Source: Lachnospiraceae bacterium
GTDB lineage: Bacteria > Bacillota > Clostridia > Lachnospirales > Lachnospiraceae
DNA: 64,000 nucleotides
Assembly: GCA_030527645.1 (NCBI GenBank)
Contig: JAUNAJ010000001.1
Coordinates: forward strand, 124,001-188,000
Reading direction: 5' to 3'
Shown one piece after another: positions 26,399 to 35,030 of this stretch. The notes under the pieces were generated by a model. The model was not told the DNA's origin and ran no database searches. It was given only the letters and a program-made list of their open reading frames with translations. Each line of letters starts with the position of its first letter. The stretch's first letter is position 1. The position numbers and the translations under genes were made by a program.

Positions 26399-26452
26399 GG
26401 ACTCCCGCTGAGACTGACTTCCTATAACTCTCCGCCTGCAGAGGCGGGATTC
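26399..26452 (+). repeat. Dispersed repeat family B, copy 1
   Basis: A 54-bp element with inverted ends (GGACTCCCGC at the left, GGCGGGATTC at the right). Its 45-bp core aligns without gaps to 29784-29828 at 34 of 45 positions. It lies behind the DUF2284 gene. Confidence 0.7.
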
Positions 26453-26467
26453 TTCCTGACTGAGATA

Positions 26468-26513
26468 AAAAGGGTTCTGTATAATTCCGTTCGGAATTGT
26501 ACAGAACCCTTTT
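26468..26513. terminator. Bidirectional terminator
   Basis: A 14-bp outer stem AAAAGGGTTCTGTA / TACAGAACCCTTTT, one mismatch, then a 7-bp inner stem AATTCCG / CGGAATT. It separates the convergent DUF2284 and hydrogenase genes. Confidence 0.85.
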
Positions 26514-26603
26514 CCGTGCGCCTGGCGGCGCACGTTACTAACTTCCCCATCAATCTGAGAAACTTCATTTCTACAGTCGGCGAGACTTAACAGGCCTGCT
26601 CCA

Positions 26604-28157
26604 TCACTGATCTGCAGGTGCTTTCCGGATCTCCTGAATGGCCTCTTCTGTCAGCCGATCCAGAATATAGCTGTAATCGCTCTGGTGTGAATGCTGGTTA
26701 GATGAGACCTTTTTGTGTGCTGCAATGGCTTTGGAAGTCTTTGCAAGCGGCTGATTGGCACTGGCTCCGGCAATACAGCCGCCGGGGCAGCCCATTCCCT
26801 CCAGCAGATAGCCGTTGTATTTTCCTGCCTTTGCAAGCGTCATCAGCTTGCGGCAGTTTTCAAGACCGTCAGCCTTTTCTACCTTAACCTCAGTCTCGGG
26901 ATACTTTTCTTTGATATAGTTCACAACTGCATCGGCAACACCTCCGGCAACAGCAAAGCCTCGTCCGTCCGCGCTGGCACCATGCATAGCCTCCACTTTT
27001 TCCAGCTCATTGAAATTGATCTCTTTGGCCTCGAACATACCCTGTACTTCCTCGAAGGTCAGAACAAAATCAATATCGCTTCGAACGGACCGGCGTCTTG
27101 CTTCCAGCTTCTTGGCGGTACATGGACCGATGAAGGCAACCTTGGATTCCGGATGCAGCTGCTTGATCAGACGTCCGGTAAGAACCATAGGGGTCAGTGC
27201 CATGGAGATACATTTTGCCTGCTCCGGGAACAGCTTTTTTGCCATGGCTGCCCAGGCAGGACAGCAGGAAGTAGCCATGAAGGGCAGCTCCTCCGGAACC
27301 TCACGCATAAAAGCCTCTCCCTCTTGAATGGTACAGAGGTCTGCGCCGATCGCAACCTCAATGGCATCCTCGAAGCCAAGAGCCTTAAATGCAGATCGAA
27401 TCTGTGTATGATCCAGCTCCGGACCAAACTGTCCGGTTACAGCAGGAGCAATGGCTGCGTAAACCGGGGTATCGCTCTTGATTGCCTGGATCGTCTGGAA
27501 TATCTGTGCTTTATCTGCAATAGCGCCGAAGGGGCAGTTGGTCAGGCACTGGCCGCAGGAAACGCACTTCTCCTGATCGATCTCTGCACAGCCGTTCTCA
27601 TCGCTGGTGATCGCTTTCATACCGCAGGCTTTGGCACAGGGGCGCTGCTGCTTCAGGATCGCTCCGTAGGGGCAGGCCTCCTTGCATTTACCGCATTTGA
27701 TACATTTGTCCTGATCAATGACAGAACGTCCGTTGACGATCGTAATGCATTTTTTCGGGCAGACCTCACTGCAGGGATGAGCCAGACAGCCCTGGCAGGC
27801 ATCTGTTACAAGCATTTTGTTATCAGGACACTTATGGCAGGCGAATTTGATCACATTGATCAATGGTGGATTATAATAGCTTTCCGGCCTGGTTGCTGCG
27901 GATGCATCGTACATCGGAGAGTTGTATTCTTCGTAGGTGCGAATGTCCAGTCCCATTGCAAGTCTTGCGCGTTCCGAAACAATGGCGCGCTCAAGAAATG
28001 CACTTTCACGGTAGGTAGACTCAATACCCGGAATTACATTGTAGGGGATCTGGTGCATTTTCTCCAGATCTCCGGGCTGGTAATTGTAAGAAAGCTTTGC
28101 GATCTCCGCATACACACGTTTGCGGATATGATTTACATTGGTGTTAATTCCTCTCAT
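26604..28157 (-). CDS. [FeFe] hydrogenase, group B-like
   Basis: 517 residues. The start at 28157 has AAGGAGA 6 nt upstream; longer in-frame starts are unlikely. An N-terminal region is followed by Cys-rich ferredoxin segments (ACHKCPDNK, CQGCLAHPCSEVCPKKC) and two clear 4Fe-4S motifs, CIKCGKCKEACPYGAI and CVSCGQCLTNCPFGAI. The H-cluster domain carries all three signatures: TSCCPAWAAM, FIGPCTAKK and EGMGCPGGCIAGA. It makes or oxidises H2 with reduced ferredoxin in the cytoplasm. The alanine/other features and single-subunit form fit group B, whose function is poorly known. Divergent from a two-component system. Confidence 0.93.
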   Translation of the reverse strand: MRGINTNVNHIRKRVYAEIAKLSYNYQPGDLEKMHQIPYNVIPGIESTYRESAFLERAIVSERARLAMGLDIRTYEEYNSPMYDASAATRPESYYNPPLINVIKFACHKCPDNKMLVTDACQGCLAHPCSEVCPKKCITIVNGRSVIDQDKCIKCGKCKEACPYGAILKQQRPCAKACGMKAITSDENGCAEIDQEKCVSCGQCLTNCPFGAIADKAQIFQTIQAIKSDTPVYAAIAPAVTGQFGPELDHTQIRSAFKALGFEDAIEVAIGADLCTIQEGEAFMREVPEELPFMATSCCPAWAAMAKKLFPEQAKCISMALTPMVLTGRLIKQLHPESKVAFIGPCTAKKLEARRRSVRSDIDFVLTFEEVQGMFEAKEINFNELEKVEAMHGASADGRGFAVAGGVADAVVNYIKEKYPETEVKVEKADGLENCRKLMTLAKAGKYNGYLLEGMGCPGGCIAGASANQPLAKTSKAIAAHKKVSSNQHSHQSDYSYILDRLTEEAIQEIRKAPADQ

Positions 28158-28337
28158 GCAGATTCTCCTTGATTCAAAATAATCAGTATGCTTTTGATTC
28201 TGTTTTAGATTATACATAAAAATATAATTTTGGACAACTATATTTGCTAAGTATTAAAATAAATTCAATATCACACGAAGTAACTCTATCTTGCTGAACG
28301 TTACAGCATCGTGCTATAGTAGTAGTGAGGTGTAACT

Positions 28338-29732
28338 ATGTGGAAACAGTTTTTGAAACATACATGGCTGCTGATCTGTAATGCGGTTTTAATGACTGCA
28401 GGTGGGGCAATTCTGCTCCGGTACGGCCAATCTATGACAAATGAAGCCTATCTGGGTGGATTCTGCGCTTTCATGTGTATGGGGATCCTTCTGATTCTGA
28501 GTATTTCCTGTGTCGGTGAGATAGCAGGCGATATTTCCAGCTGGTTTAAGCTGCTGCTCCTGCTGGATATGATTTTATCGCTGACATCCATCGGAACGAA
28601 TGCGTTTGAAGGAAATGCTGAGCTCGTGCTTGTGAACTATTTTCTGGAATTTCTTCTTTTTTCCAGTGTGACTCTCCTGTGCTGTTTTTACTGGTATTAT
28701 ATCAGACGGGAGCTTATGGCAGAACGAAAGCTTCCTGTGGAGAGCATGAAGCGGCGAAGCCGGGCGGTGAACTGCACGGCAGGAGTATCCATATTGCTGC
28801 TGATCCTGAATCAGTTCAGCGGATTTCTGTTTCGGATCAATGAAGCGGGCGTATATCAGAGGAGTCCTCTTTTTCTGATTTCCTGGGTCTGTCCTTCACT
28901 AGTGCTGGTCAGCACTACAGTTCTGATCCTCAGTCAGAAAATCCGGCTTTCATGGAAACTGGTTCATCTCAGCTATTCGATTCTTCCGGTAGTAATCTAT
29001 CCCATTCAGGTCGTTCACGCCAAAATGATGCCGCTGAATATTGCTACTACATTTTCTCTGCTGCTTATGTATTGTGTAAACTATATGAACAGAAGAGATG
29101 TGATGCTGAAGCAGAAAGAACGGCTTGCTGTAACAGAGAAGGAGATGCTGGAGCTGGAGGTGCAGCTGATGATCTCTCAGATCCAGCCGCATTTTCTGTA
29201 TAACACCATAGCCATGATCCGCGGGCTTTGCCGCGAGGATCCTGAAGGGGCGGCGGATTCTCTGGGATATTTTGCTTCTTTTCTCAGAGGCTCCCTGCAT
29301 ATGATGCAGGAAAAGGAATGTATCTCCATCGAGGAGGAGCTGAAACTGGTGGACTCCTATATGTATCTGGAACAGAAACGTTTCGGAGAGAGACTGGAAT
29401 ATATTGAGGATGTGGAGGATGTATCCTTCCGGCTTCCGGCCATGACCATTGAACCTCTTCTGGAGAATGCCATACATCACGGCGTTACAAAAAAGGAAGA
29501 AGGAGGAATGATTCTCCTGGAAGTTGCGGAACAGGAAGAGTCTTATGTGATCCGGATTACAGATAACGGGATCGGCTTTGATACGAATCGGGCTGTAGAT
29601 ACAAAACAACATGTAGGAATGCAAAATGTTCGGGAACGGCTTCGGTCTATGTGCGGCGGCACGCTGGAGCTTGTCAGTGTTGTGGGCGAGGGAACCTCTG
29701 CAGTCATACGCATTCCGAGGGAACCAGTCTGA
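28338..29732 (+). CDS. Sensor histidine kinase (LytS/GHKL type)
   Basis: 464 residues. About six to seven membrane helices fill residues 1-240; a short coiled coil leads to the His_kinase box LMISQIQPHFLYNTIAMIRG with the phospho-acceptor His. The GHKL ATPase follows: EPLLENAIHHGV (N box), ITDNGIGFD (G1) and GMQNVRERL (G2). No extracellular sensor domain is evident, so it may sense a membrane or small-molecule signal. GAGGTG precedes the ATG. It is paired with the response regulator 130 bp downstream and is divergent from the hydrogenase, 180 bp apart. Confidence 0.92.
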   Translation: MWKQFLKHTWLLICNAVLMTAGGAILLRYGQSMTNEAYLGGFCAFMCMGILLILSISCVGEIAGDISSWFKLLLLLDMILSLTSIGTNAFEGNAELVLVNYFLEFLLFSSVTLLCCFYWYYIRRELMAERKLPVESMKRRSRAVNCTAGVSILLLILNQFSGFLFRINEAGVYQRSPLFLISWVCPSLVLVSTTVLILSQKIRLSWKLVHLSYSILPVVIYPIQVVHAKMMPLNIATTFSLLLMYCVNYMNRRDVMLKQKERLAVTEKEMLELEVQLMISQIQPHFLYNTIAMIRGLCREDPEGAADSLGYFASFLRGSLHMMQEKECISIEEELKLVDSYMYLEQKRFGERLEYIEDVEDVSFRLPAMTIEPLLENAIHHGVTKKEEGGMILLEVAEQEESYVIRITDNGIGFDTNRAVDTKQHVGMQNVRERLRSMCGGTLELVSVVGEGTSAVIRIPREPV

Positions 29733-29778
29733 ACGGATTGTGTTCTATCTGATCTGAACAGGGAGATTCCCGGAGAGC

Positions 29779-29832
29779 GGACTCCTGCTGAGATTTACAT
29801 GTTATTACTCACTGTCTGCAAAGGCGGGAGTC
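29779..29832 (+). repeat. Dispersed repeat family B, copy 2
   Basis: GGACTCCTGC ... GGCGGGAGTC ends; same length as copy 1 at 26399-26452. It lies between the kinase and regulator genes, so it is part of their mRNA. A half-element (GACTCTCGCTGAGAC) is seen near 31876. Confidence 0.7.
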
Positions 29833-29862
29833 TTCTAACAGAGAAAAAAGGGAGTTGTCAAA

Positions 29863-30639
29863 ATGAGAATATTACTGGTTGATGATGAGAAAATGGCATT
29901 GGAGGATCTGCTGTACTGTGTCAAACAGGCATTAAAAACGATCCGCGAGCCGGAGGCAGAGCTGGTTGCAACAACAAGCTGGAAGGAAGCACTTGAAAAA
30001 GCAGGGAAAGAAGCATTTGATGTGGCTTTTCTGGATATCAATATGCCCGGGAAAAACGGACTGGAGCTTGGAGAGGAACTGTCAGCAATGAACAGCAGCC
30101 TGAATCTGATCTATGTCTCTGCCTATGATGAGTATGCGGTTTCCGCTAACAAGCTTCATATCAGCGGGTATCTGATGAAGCCCGCAGACGTGGATGCTAT
30201 CGTGGAGGAAATGAAGCATCTTCGCTATCAGGTTGGTGAAAAGCCGGACAGCTCCGGATTCAGGATCCGCTGCTTCGGAAATTTTGAAGTATTTTATGAC
30301 GAGAAACCGCTCTATTTCAGAAGACAGAAAACAAAGGAGCTGTTTGCTTATCTGGTGGATAAAAATGGTGCGGCAGCTACGGCTGATGAGATCTGTCATG
30401 CAATCTTCGACAGCAAGGGCAGTGATGCCAGTCATAAGAATACCCTGCGTGTTCTTGCTATGGAGCTGAAGCAGATCCTGGCAGCCCACGGACTGAAGGA
30501 TGCATATACTCATACAAGGAATGCCTACTCCATCCGGCCGGAACTGCTGGAATGCGATTACTTTCGCTATATGAATGGTGAAAGGGAGCTGTACCAGGGA
30601 AAATATATGGAACAGTATGAGAAGTGGGCTTATATCTGA
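29863..30639 (+). CDS. Response regulator with SARP/OmpR-like winged helix
   Basis: 258 residues. The receiver domain (1-120) has the acidic pair in ILLVDDEKMA, the phosphorylated Asp in AFLDINMPGKNG (near residue 55), YVSAYDEYA and the conserved Lys in YLMKPAD. The C-terminal domain (130-258) is a winged helix of the SARP/OmpR kind (IRCFGNFEVFYDEKPLYF, RRQKTKELFAYLV) rather than the LytTR domain usual for LytS partners. GGGAG lies 8 nt upstream of the ATG. Partner of the kinase at 28338-29732; targets unknown. Confidence 0.9.
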   Translation: MRILLVDDEKMALEDLLYCVKQALKTIREPEAELVATTSWKEALEKAGKEAFDVAFLDINMPGKNGLELGEELSAMNSSLNLIYVSAYDEYAVSANKLHISGYLMKPADVDAIVEEMKHLRYQVGEKPDSSGFRIRCFGNFEVFYDEKPLYFRRQKTKELFAYLVDKNGAAATADEICHAIFDSKGSDASHKNTLRVLAMELKQILAAHGLKDAYTHTRNAYSIRPELLECDYFRYMNGERELYQGKYMEQYEKWAYI

Positions 30640-30654
30640 TTACGAGCATGAGCG

Positions 30655-30695
30655 AAAGCTCCTGGCTTTCTAATGAAAAGGCAGGAGCTTTTTTG
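30655..30695 (+). terminator. Terminator of the two-component operon
   Basis: A 10-bp stem AAAGCTCCTG / CAGGAGCTTT and a following T tract. Confidence 0.85.
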
Positions 30696-30696
30696 T

Positions 30697-31839
30697 TTAT
30701 TCTGCGTTATTCCTTCCGGAATGAATGCGGATCCCGTTGACTTCAATCTCTTCATCAAATGGGATCACCAGATATTCTCTGCCATCCTCCAGAACTCTGG
30801 TCTCAATGAGATCGGTGCGGTCCGGACTGACTTTCACAGTAATATCGGGGAGTTTTACCTCGAAGCTTCTGGTACTGGTCAGATTGGAGGCCATCATGGA
30901 GGGCTGATCACCGGTGGAAGCGGAATATTCCTCTTCAAAGTGCTCCATATGCTCTTCCTTCGCACCGCTGTTCTCCAGAAGGATCCGCACATCCCGCTGA
31001 TCCAGAGTGAGAGGATCCGGTTCCTCCTTTTTCTCCTCCATCAGAGTCATGAGATTATCATGGATGCTTTTTACTACCTCAAAGCTGCAGTCGTCTCCGA
31101 AGGTATCCTCTACCAGTACATTGAAGCCGGTCTTCTGGTCGGCGGCAGGTGTGGGGGCACCGGCACCTAACAGCTCATCCGTGATCTCAGTGTGGAGCAT
31201 GCCGGCATTTTTCGAATAGTACAGCAGGCTGTGAATGTCCGTGTTCCGGTCATTGAATGCAGGATAGAGGAAGCCCAGGTCAGGCATGCCCAGCATCCAG
31301 TCCTGGATCTTGTCTACAAATGAGTTGGAGGTTCCGTCGTACATCAGTCCTGCCTTGGACAGGTTGACAGGGCAGACACAGCAGAGCAGGAAGGAATACA
31401 CATCCTCTGATGCATCGAACTCTTCCTCGTTATTGGAGGATTTTTTTGGAATATCGTACATGCCGTGAACCAGGATGATCAGGTAATTTTCAGCATAGAC
31501 ATAGGTTTCGATCATTCTGTCATAGAAAAGATCCAGCAATGCTTCATCCTTCAGTTCGCTGTCCCGAAGTCCCAGCAGAAGCTTCTGGTGATCGCCTGTC
31601 AGTTCCTCGTCCAGTGAGTAGGACAGATTGATCAGATTTTTTCCCAGTGTGCCGGACAGGGTCTTCTTAAAAATATCCGTGTACTTAAACATTTCCTCAT
31701 CGGGAATGGTAAGAAAGGACTGGCTCATCTGAGCCTTTTTTTCTTTGTGTCCGTCCACATAGCAGCTGCTGATCCGGTCAATCCGGCAGTTATCCTTGGA
31801 TAAAAGCTTGCGGATCTCCGATATTTCTTTCTTGTTCAT
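30697..31839 (-). CDS. DUF4317 family protein
   Basis: 380 residues, recognised as DUF4317, a family I know almost only from Clostridia: MNKKEISEIRKLL at the start, CRIDRISSCYVDG, MYDIP and CCVCPVNLSKAGL. It is soluble, acidic, without a signal peptide. The gene has a GGAGGAACACCC ribosome site. Nothing near it suggests a pathway. The C-terminal end (VKVSPDRTDLIETRVLEDG) is also typical. Function unknown. Confidence 0.88.
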   Translation of the reverse strand: MNKKEISEIRKLLSKDNCRIDRISSCYVDGHKEKKAQMSQSFLTIPDEEMFKYTDIFKKTLSGTLGKNLINLSYSLDEELTGDHQKLLLGLRDSELKDEALLDLFYDRMIETYVYAENYLIILVHGMYDIPKKSSNNEEEFDASEDVYSFLLCCVCPVNLSKAGLMYDGTSNSFVDKIQDWMLGMPDLGFLYPAFNDRNTDIHSLLYYSKNAGMLHTEITDELLGAGAPTPAADQKTGFNVLVEDTFGDDCSFEVVKSIHDNLMTLMEEKKEEPDPLTLDQRDVRILLENSGAKEEHMEHFEEEYSASTGDQPSMMASNLTSTRSFEVKLPDITVKVSPDRTDLIETRVLEDGREYLVIPFDEEIEVNGIRIHSGRNNAE

Positions 31840-31953
31840 GGGTGTTCCTCCTGACTGCGTTTAAAAATGGAGACTGGACTCTCGCTGAGACGGGTAAACA
31901 GTACCGGGCGTTTCATGAAGAGGAGTCTTTGTCGATGCGGTGAATCTTTGATC

Positions 31954-31991
31954 AGATAAAAAGAAAACCGGAACCTGTACGGTTCCGGTTT
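31954..31991 (-). terminator. Terminator of the tRNA-Glu cluster
   Basis: An 11-bp stem (31965-31975 with 31981-31991, AAACCGGAACC and complement), 5-nt loop, then on the minus strand TTTTCTTTTTATC. Confidence 0.85.
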
Positions 31992-31996
31992 ATAAA

Positions 31997-32068
31997 CAGT
32001 CGATAGGGGAATCGAACCCCTGTTTCCGCCGTGAGAGGGCGGCGTCTTAACCGCTTGACCAATCGACC
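31997..32068 (-). tRNA. tRNA-Glu (CTC), copy 3 of the transcript
   Basis: 72 nt cloverleaf. Acceptor GGTCGAT pairs with ATCGACT; anticodon stem-loop CCGCC-CTCTCAC-GGCGG gives anticodon CTC; T arm CAGGG-GTTCGAT-TCCCCT region is normal. No CCA encoded. Confidence 0.92.
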
Positions 32069-32073
32069 ACAAA

Positions 32074-32145
32074 CAGTAGATAGGGGAATCGAACCCCTGT
32101 TTCCGCCGTGAGAGGGCGGCGTCTTAACCCCTTGACCAATCTACC
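32074..32145 (-). tRNA. tRNA-Glu (CTC), copy 2 of the transcript
   Basis: 72 nt; same anticodon as its neighbours. It differs in the acceptor stem as a matched pair change (GGTAGAT with ATCTACT) and by one D-arm base (AAGGGG for AAGCGG). Confidence 0.92.
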
Positions 32146-32149
32146 ATAA

Positions 32150-32221
32150 CAGTCGATAGGGGAATCGAACCCCTGTTTCCGCCGTGAGAGGGCGGCGTCT
32201 TAACCGCTTGACCAATCGACC
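32150..32221 (-). tRNA. tRNA-Glu (CTC), copy 1 of the transcript
   Basis: 72 nt; identical in its cloverleaf to the copy at 31997-32068. Nearest to the promoter. Confidence 0.92.
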
Positions 32222-32258
32222 GTATCTGTTTGTGTGCCTGCGTGTCGCCTGCTTGAGT

Positions 32259-32287
32259 ATAATACCATCACCCGGAGAAGAATGCAA
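32259..32287 (-). promoter_or_regulatory. Promoter of the tRNA-Glu cluster
   Basis: On the minus strand TTGCAT (32287-32282), 17-bp spacer, TATTAT (32264-32259), about 38 bp before the first tRNA. Confidence 0.75.
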
Positions 32288-32421
32288 GAACTTTTTTTAT
32301 TTTCTGAAAAGTTCTTCGCCTGCAGCCTCCGTGGGTACTATGGCTTCAGTGATGAACTCTTTTTATTTCTCCGGTTTTCTGTTATACTCGTATTGGATTA
32401 TAAAGAAGGGGGAAGATAGTT

Positions 32422-33663
32422 ATGAAAGCAATCTTCAAAAAATGGACAGAGATTAGTCTGATTCTCAGAATTGTATGCGGTCTTCTGATCGGTGCGATTC
32501 TTGGTCTCGTTTGTCCGCAGCTGACAGGAATCGGAATACTGGGTGATGTATTCGTCGGTGCATTAAAGGGAGCAGCGCCTGTTCTTGTCTTTGTTCTGGT
32601 TATGAGTTCCCTGGCCAATGCAGGAGAGGGGATCGGAAACCGGTTCAGAACCGTTATTTTTCTCTATATGCTTAGCACGCTTCTTGCGGCAGTGATCGCA
32701 GTAATTGCCAGCTTTGCGTTCCCGGTCACAATCGTCCTGACAGGCGTGGATGCGGTTGACAGCACGGCACCGACCGGTCTGGGAGAGGTACTGGGAAATC
32801 TGCTGAACAATATGGTCACAAACCCGATTGCATCCATTTCCTCAGGAAACTATATCGGTATCCTGTTCTGGGCAGTGATCTTCGGAATCGCTCTGAAGAG
32901 TTTTGCAAGATCATCAACCCTTGAGATTCTGACCGACTTCGCCGAGATGGTTTCTGCTGCAGTACGCTGGATCATCCAGTTTGCTCCGGTTGGTGTGCTT
33001 GGCCTGGTATTTACAACAGTAAGCGAGAACGGTCTTGGCATCTTCGTATCCTATGGTAAGCTTCTGATTCTGCTGGTGGGCTGCATGCTGGGAGTGGCTT
33101 TGATCGTAGATCCTCTGATTGCCTTCCTGTATCTGAGAAGAAATCCATATCCGCTGGTATTCAAGTGTCTGAAGGAATCCGGCCTGACTGCTTTCTTTAC
33201 CAGAAGCTCAGCTGCCAACATTCCTGTCAATATGACCTTATGTGAAAATCTGGGAATGGACAGAGACTTCTATTCTGTATCCATTCCTCTCGGCGCAACC
33301 ATCAATATGGATGGTGCAGCGATTACCATTACCGTTATGGCACTGGCAGCTGTTCATACGCTGGGTATCTCCGTAAGCATGCCTACTGCGATCTTCCTTT
33401 CTCAAATCGCAACTCTGGGTGCCTGCGGTGCCTCCGGTGTAGCAGGCGGTTCTCTGCTTCTGATTCCTATGGCCTGCTCTCTGTTCGGTGTCTCCAATGA
33501 TATCGCCATGCAGGTGGTGGCAGTAGGCTTCATTATCGGAGTGATCCAGGACTCTGTTGAGACCGCGCTGAATTCCAGCGGTGACGTTATGTTTGCAGCA
33601 ACAGCTGAATTCCATGATAAGCTGAAACGCGGTGAGAAGGTGGAGTTCTTTGAGAAGAAGTAA
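32422..33663 (+). CDS. sstT: Serine/threonine:Na+ symporter
   Basis: 413 residues of the dicarboxylate/amino acid:cation symporter (GltPh/SLC1) fold with eight membrane helices and two hairpins. SstT features are clear: AFFTRSSAANIPVNM (HP1 serine-rich tip), GATINMDGAAITITVMAL (TM7 NMDG Na+ site) and GACGASGVAGGSLLLIP (HP2). It imports serine and threonine with Na+, fitting the sodium-based energetics suggested elsewhere in the window. AAGGGGGAAG lies upstream of the ATG. Single-gene transcript ended by the hairpin at 33749. Confidence 0.95.
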   Translation: MKAIFKKWTEISLILRIVCGLLIGAILGLVCPQLTGIGILGDVFVGALKGAAPVLVFVLVMSSLANAGEGIGNRFRTVIFLYMLSTLLAAVIAVIASFAFPVTIVLTGVDAVDSTAPTGLGEVLGNLLNNMVTNPIASISSGNYIGILFWAVIFGIALKSFARSSTLEILTDFAEMVSAAVRWIIQFAPVGVLGLVFTTVSENGLGIFVSYGKLLILLVGCMLGVALIVDPLIAFLYLRRNPYPLVFKCLKESGLTAFFTRSSAANIPVNMTLCENLGMDRDFYSVSIPLGATINMDGAAITITVMALAAVHTLGISVSMPTAIFLSQIATLGACGASGVAGGSLLLIPMACSLFGVSNDIAMQVVAVGFIIGVIQDSVETALNSSGDVMFAATAEFHDKLKRGEKVEFFEKK

Positions 33664-33748
33664 CTTCTGCCGTTCCTAAGCTGCTCTGATCAGTATGAAT
33701 CGGGCAGCAGCGGCGCAGACCGTTTGATCAGATGAAGAATAGTCGAAA

Positions 33749-33795
33749 AATGGCTTTGCCTGATTCCCTTAGGGAATGGCAAAGTCATTTTTTTA
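33749..33795 (+). terminator. Terminator of sstT
   Basis: A 12-bp stem AATGGCTTTGCC / GGCAAAGTCATT (one G-U pair) followed by seven T. Within the 366-bp gap after sstT, this hairpin, a family A repeat and a promoter account for most of the sequence. Confidence 0.85.
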
Positions 33796-33851
33796 TTCTT
33801 GAGAAAAGGCTGCTGTTCCTCAATTCTGCGTCTTGTGAACAAGACATTACA

Positions 33852-33911
33852 GTCTCTTACATGCCAGCATGACGAGACGGCATGCGTATCTCCTGATGCA
33901 CTGGGAACAGG
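33852..33911 (+). repeat. Dispersed repeat family A, copy 2
   Basis: GTCTCTTACATGCCAGCATG, then GACG, GTATC and CTG blocks as in the copies at 5258 and 41017. The central palindrome has one change (CATGCCAGCATG). Confidence 0.65.
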
Positions 33912-33927
33912 AAAATGCACATTTTCC

Positions 33928-33957
33928 TTGACAAACATGTGTTTGAGAATGTATGGT
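33928..33957 (+). promoter_or_regulatory. Promoter of the DUF6472/HAD/topoisomerase IV region
   Basis: TTGACA (33928-33933) and TATGGT (33952-33957), 18-bp spacer, about 70 bp before the DUF6472 start. Confidence 0.6.
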
Positions 33958-34029
33958 TGACTATGTATGTGTCTGTAAATGCAGTATGCAGGCGCAGTTG
34001 GATCTGCAACCGGAAGGAGGAGACTTGAA

Positions 34030-34209
34030 ATGGCAGGAACGAATTGTGAGGAATGTGCCTATTTTACCTGGGATGAGGACTATGAATGCTACATCTGCGA
34101 GCAGGATCTGGATGAGGACGATCTGGGCAGATTCATCGAGAATAAGATGTTCCAGTGTCCCTTTTTCCGAAACGGGGATGAATATGCCGTTGTGCGCAGA
34201 CAGATGTGA
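34030..34209 (+). CDS. DUF6472 family small zinc-binding-like protein
   Basis: 59 residues. Start set by AAGGAGGAG 8 nt upstream; in-frame extension upstream is not supported. Four cysteines in CEECAYF, CYIC and FQCPFF, with the acidic run EQDLDEDDLGRF between, and the end YAVVRRQM, match what I know as DUF6472 of Clostridia. Function unknown. It lies 42 bp upstream of the HAD phosphatase. Confidence 0.8.
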   Translation: MAGTNCEECAYFTWDEDYECYICEQDLDEDDLGRFIENKMFQCPFFRNGDEYAVVRRQM

Positions 34210-34216
34210 GTGATTT

Positions 34217-34229
34217 CGTGAACTGTAAC
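34217..34229 (+). repeat. Family D repeat (CGTGAACTGTAAC)
   Basis: Intergenic 13-mer shared with 39237-39249 and, with one change, 49605-49616. Confidence 0.5.
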
Positions 34230-34251
34230 AGATGTGATGGAGAATAAGAGT

Positions 34252-34914
34252 ATGAGTCAGTATAAAGGGGCAATTTTTGATCTGGATGGAACCCTTTTGG
34301 ATTCCATGTGGATCTGGGATCAGATTGATATTGAATTCCTCGCAAAAAGAGGCATCCAAGAGGTTCCGAAAGATTACCAGGAGACGATCGCTACTTTTGG
34401 TGCGGAAAAAACAGCTGTGTATACCATTGAACGCTTCGGCCTGAAGGATAAACCGGAGGATCTGGTGCGGGAATGGCTGGACATGGCGCATGATTACTAT
34501 GCCAACCACCTGCAGCTGAAGGAATATGTGTATGAGTATCTGTGTTTCCTTCATGAAAAGAAGGTTCCCATGGCAGTCGCTACCTCATCGGACATCGCTC
34601 TGGTAAAGCCCTGTCTGGAGAGAACCGGTCTTCTTCCGCTGCTCGACACAGTCCTGACTGTCCGTGATATAGGAAGAGGAAAGCAGTTTCCGGATATCTA
34701 TCTGGAGGCGGCAAAAAGACTGGATTGTGTGCCGGAGGAATGTCTGGTGTTTGAGGATGTTCTGGAAGCAGCAACGACAGCGAAGAATGCCGGCTTTCCT
34801 GTTGTCGGCGTGGCGGAGAACAGGTGTCCGCAAGCATCGGCAGAGCTTTTGAAACAACAGGCGGATCATTACATCGAATCCTTCCGGGAACTTCCGGAGA
34901 GACACTTGTTCTAA
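34252..34914 (+). CDS. HAD family phosphatase (beta-phosphoglucomutase-like)
   Basis: 220 residues. HAD motifs: I AIFDLDGTLLDSMW (nucleophile and acid Asp), II VAVATSSDIA, III Lys in the AKRLDC region and IV LVFEDVLEAATTAKNAG. The cap between residues 15 and 80 is helical (subclass I), as in small sugar-phosphate phosphatases and beta-phosphoglucomutase. GGAG 9 nt before the ATG at 34252 decides the start; the ATG at 34237 overlaps that site. The substrate cannot be assigned. It is followed after 116 bp by parE. Confidence 0.88.
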   Translation: MSQYKGAIFDLDGTLLDSMWIWDQIDIEFLAKRGIQEVPKDYQETIATFGAEKTAVYTIERFGLKDKPEDLVREWLDMAHDYYANHLQLKEYVYEYLCFLHEKKVPMAVATSSDIALVKPCLERTGLLPLLDTVLTVRDIGRGKQFPDIYLEAAKRLDCVPEECLVFEDVLEAATTAKNAGFPVVGVAENRCPQASAELLKQQADHYIESFRELPERHLF

Positions 34915-34963
34915 AGGCAGCGTTACCCGTGTAATGGCGGGGACTGCGCATACAGGGGAGTTT

Positions 34964-34983
34964 CCCGTGAACAGCAGCGGGAA
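34964..34983 (+). repeat. Family D variant with hairpin
   Basis: TTTCCCGTGAACAGCAGCGGGAAA folds into a TTTCCCG/CGGGAAA stem and contains CCCGTGAAC. It lies in the parE leader. Confidence 0.45.
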
Positions 34984-35030
34984 AGGTACCTGTGAGCGAC
35001 AGCGAGTAAAGAGTTAGGAATAGGAAAAGA

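Noticed and set aside
28950-29624. Minus-strand 224-codon frame in the kinase gene
   Set aside because: Antisense to the conserved histidine kinase domain, no start signal or recognisable motif.
31997-32221. CRISPR-like array of three 72-nt repeats
   Set aside because: The repeats fold as complete tRNA-Glu cloverleaves with promoter and terminator; spacers are only 4-5 nt.
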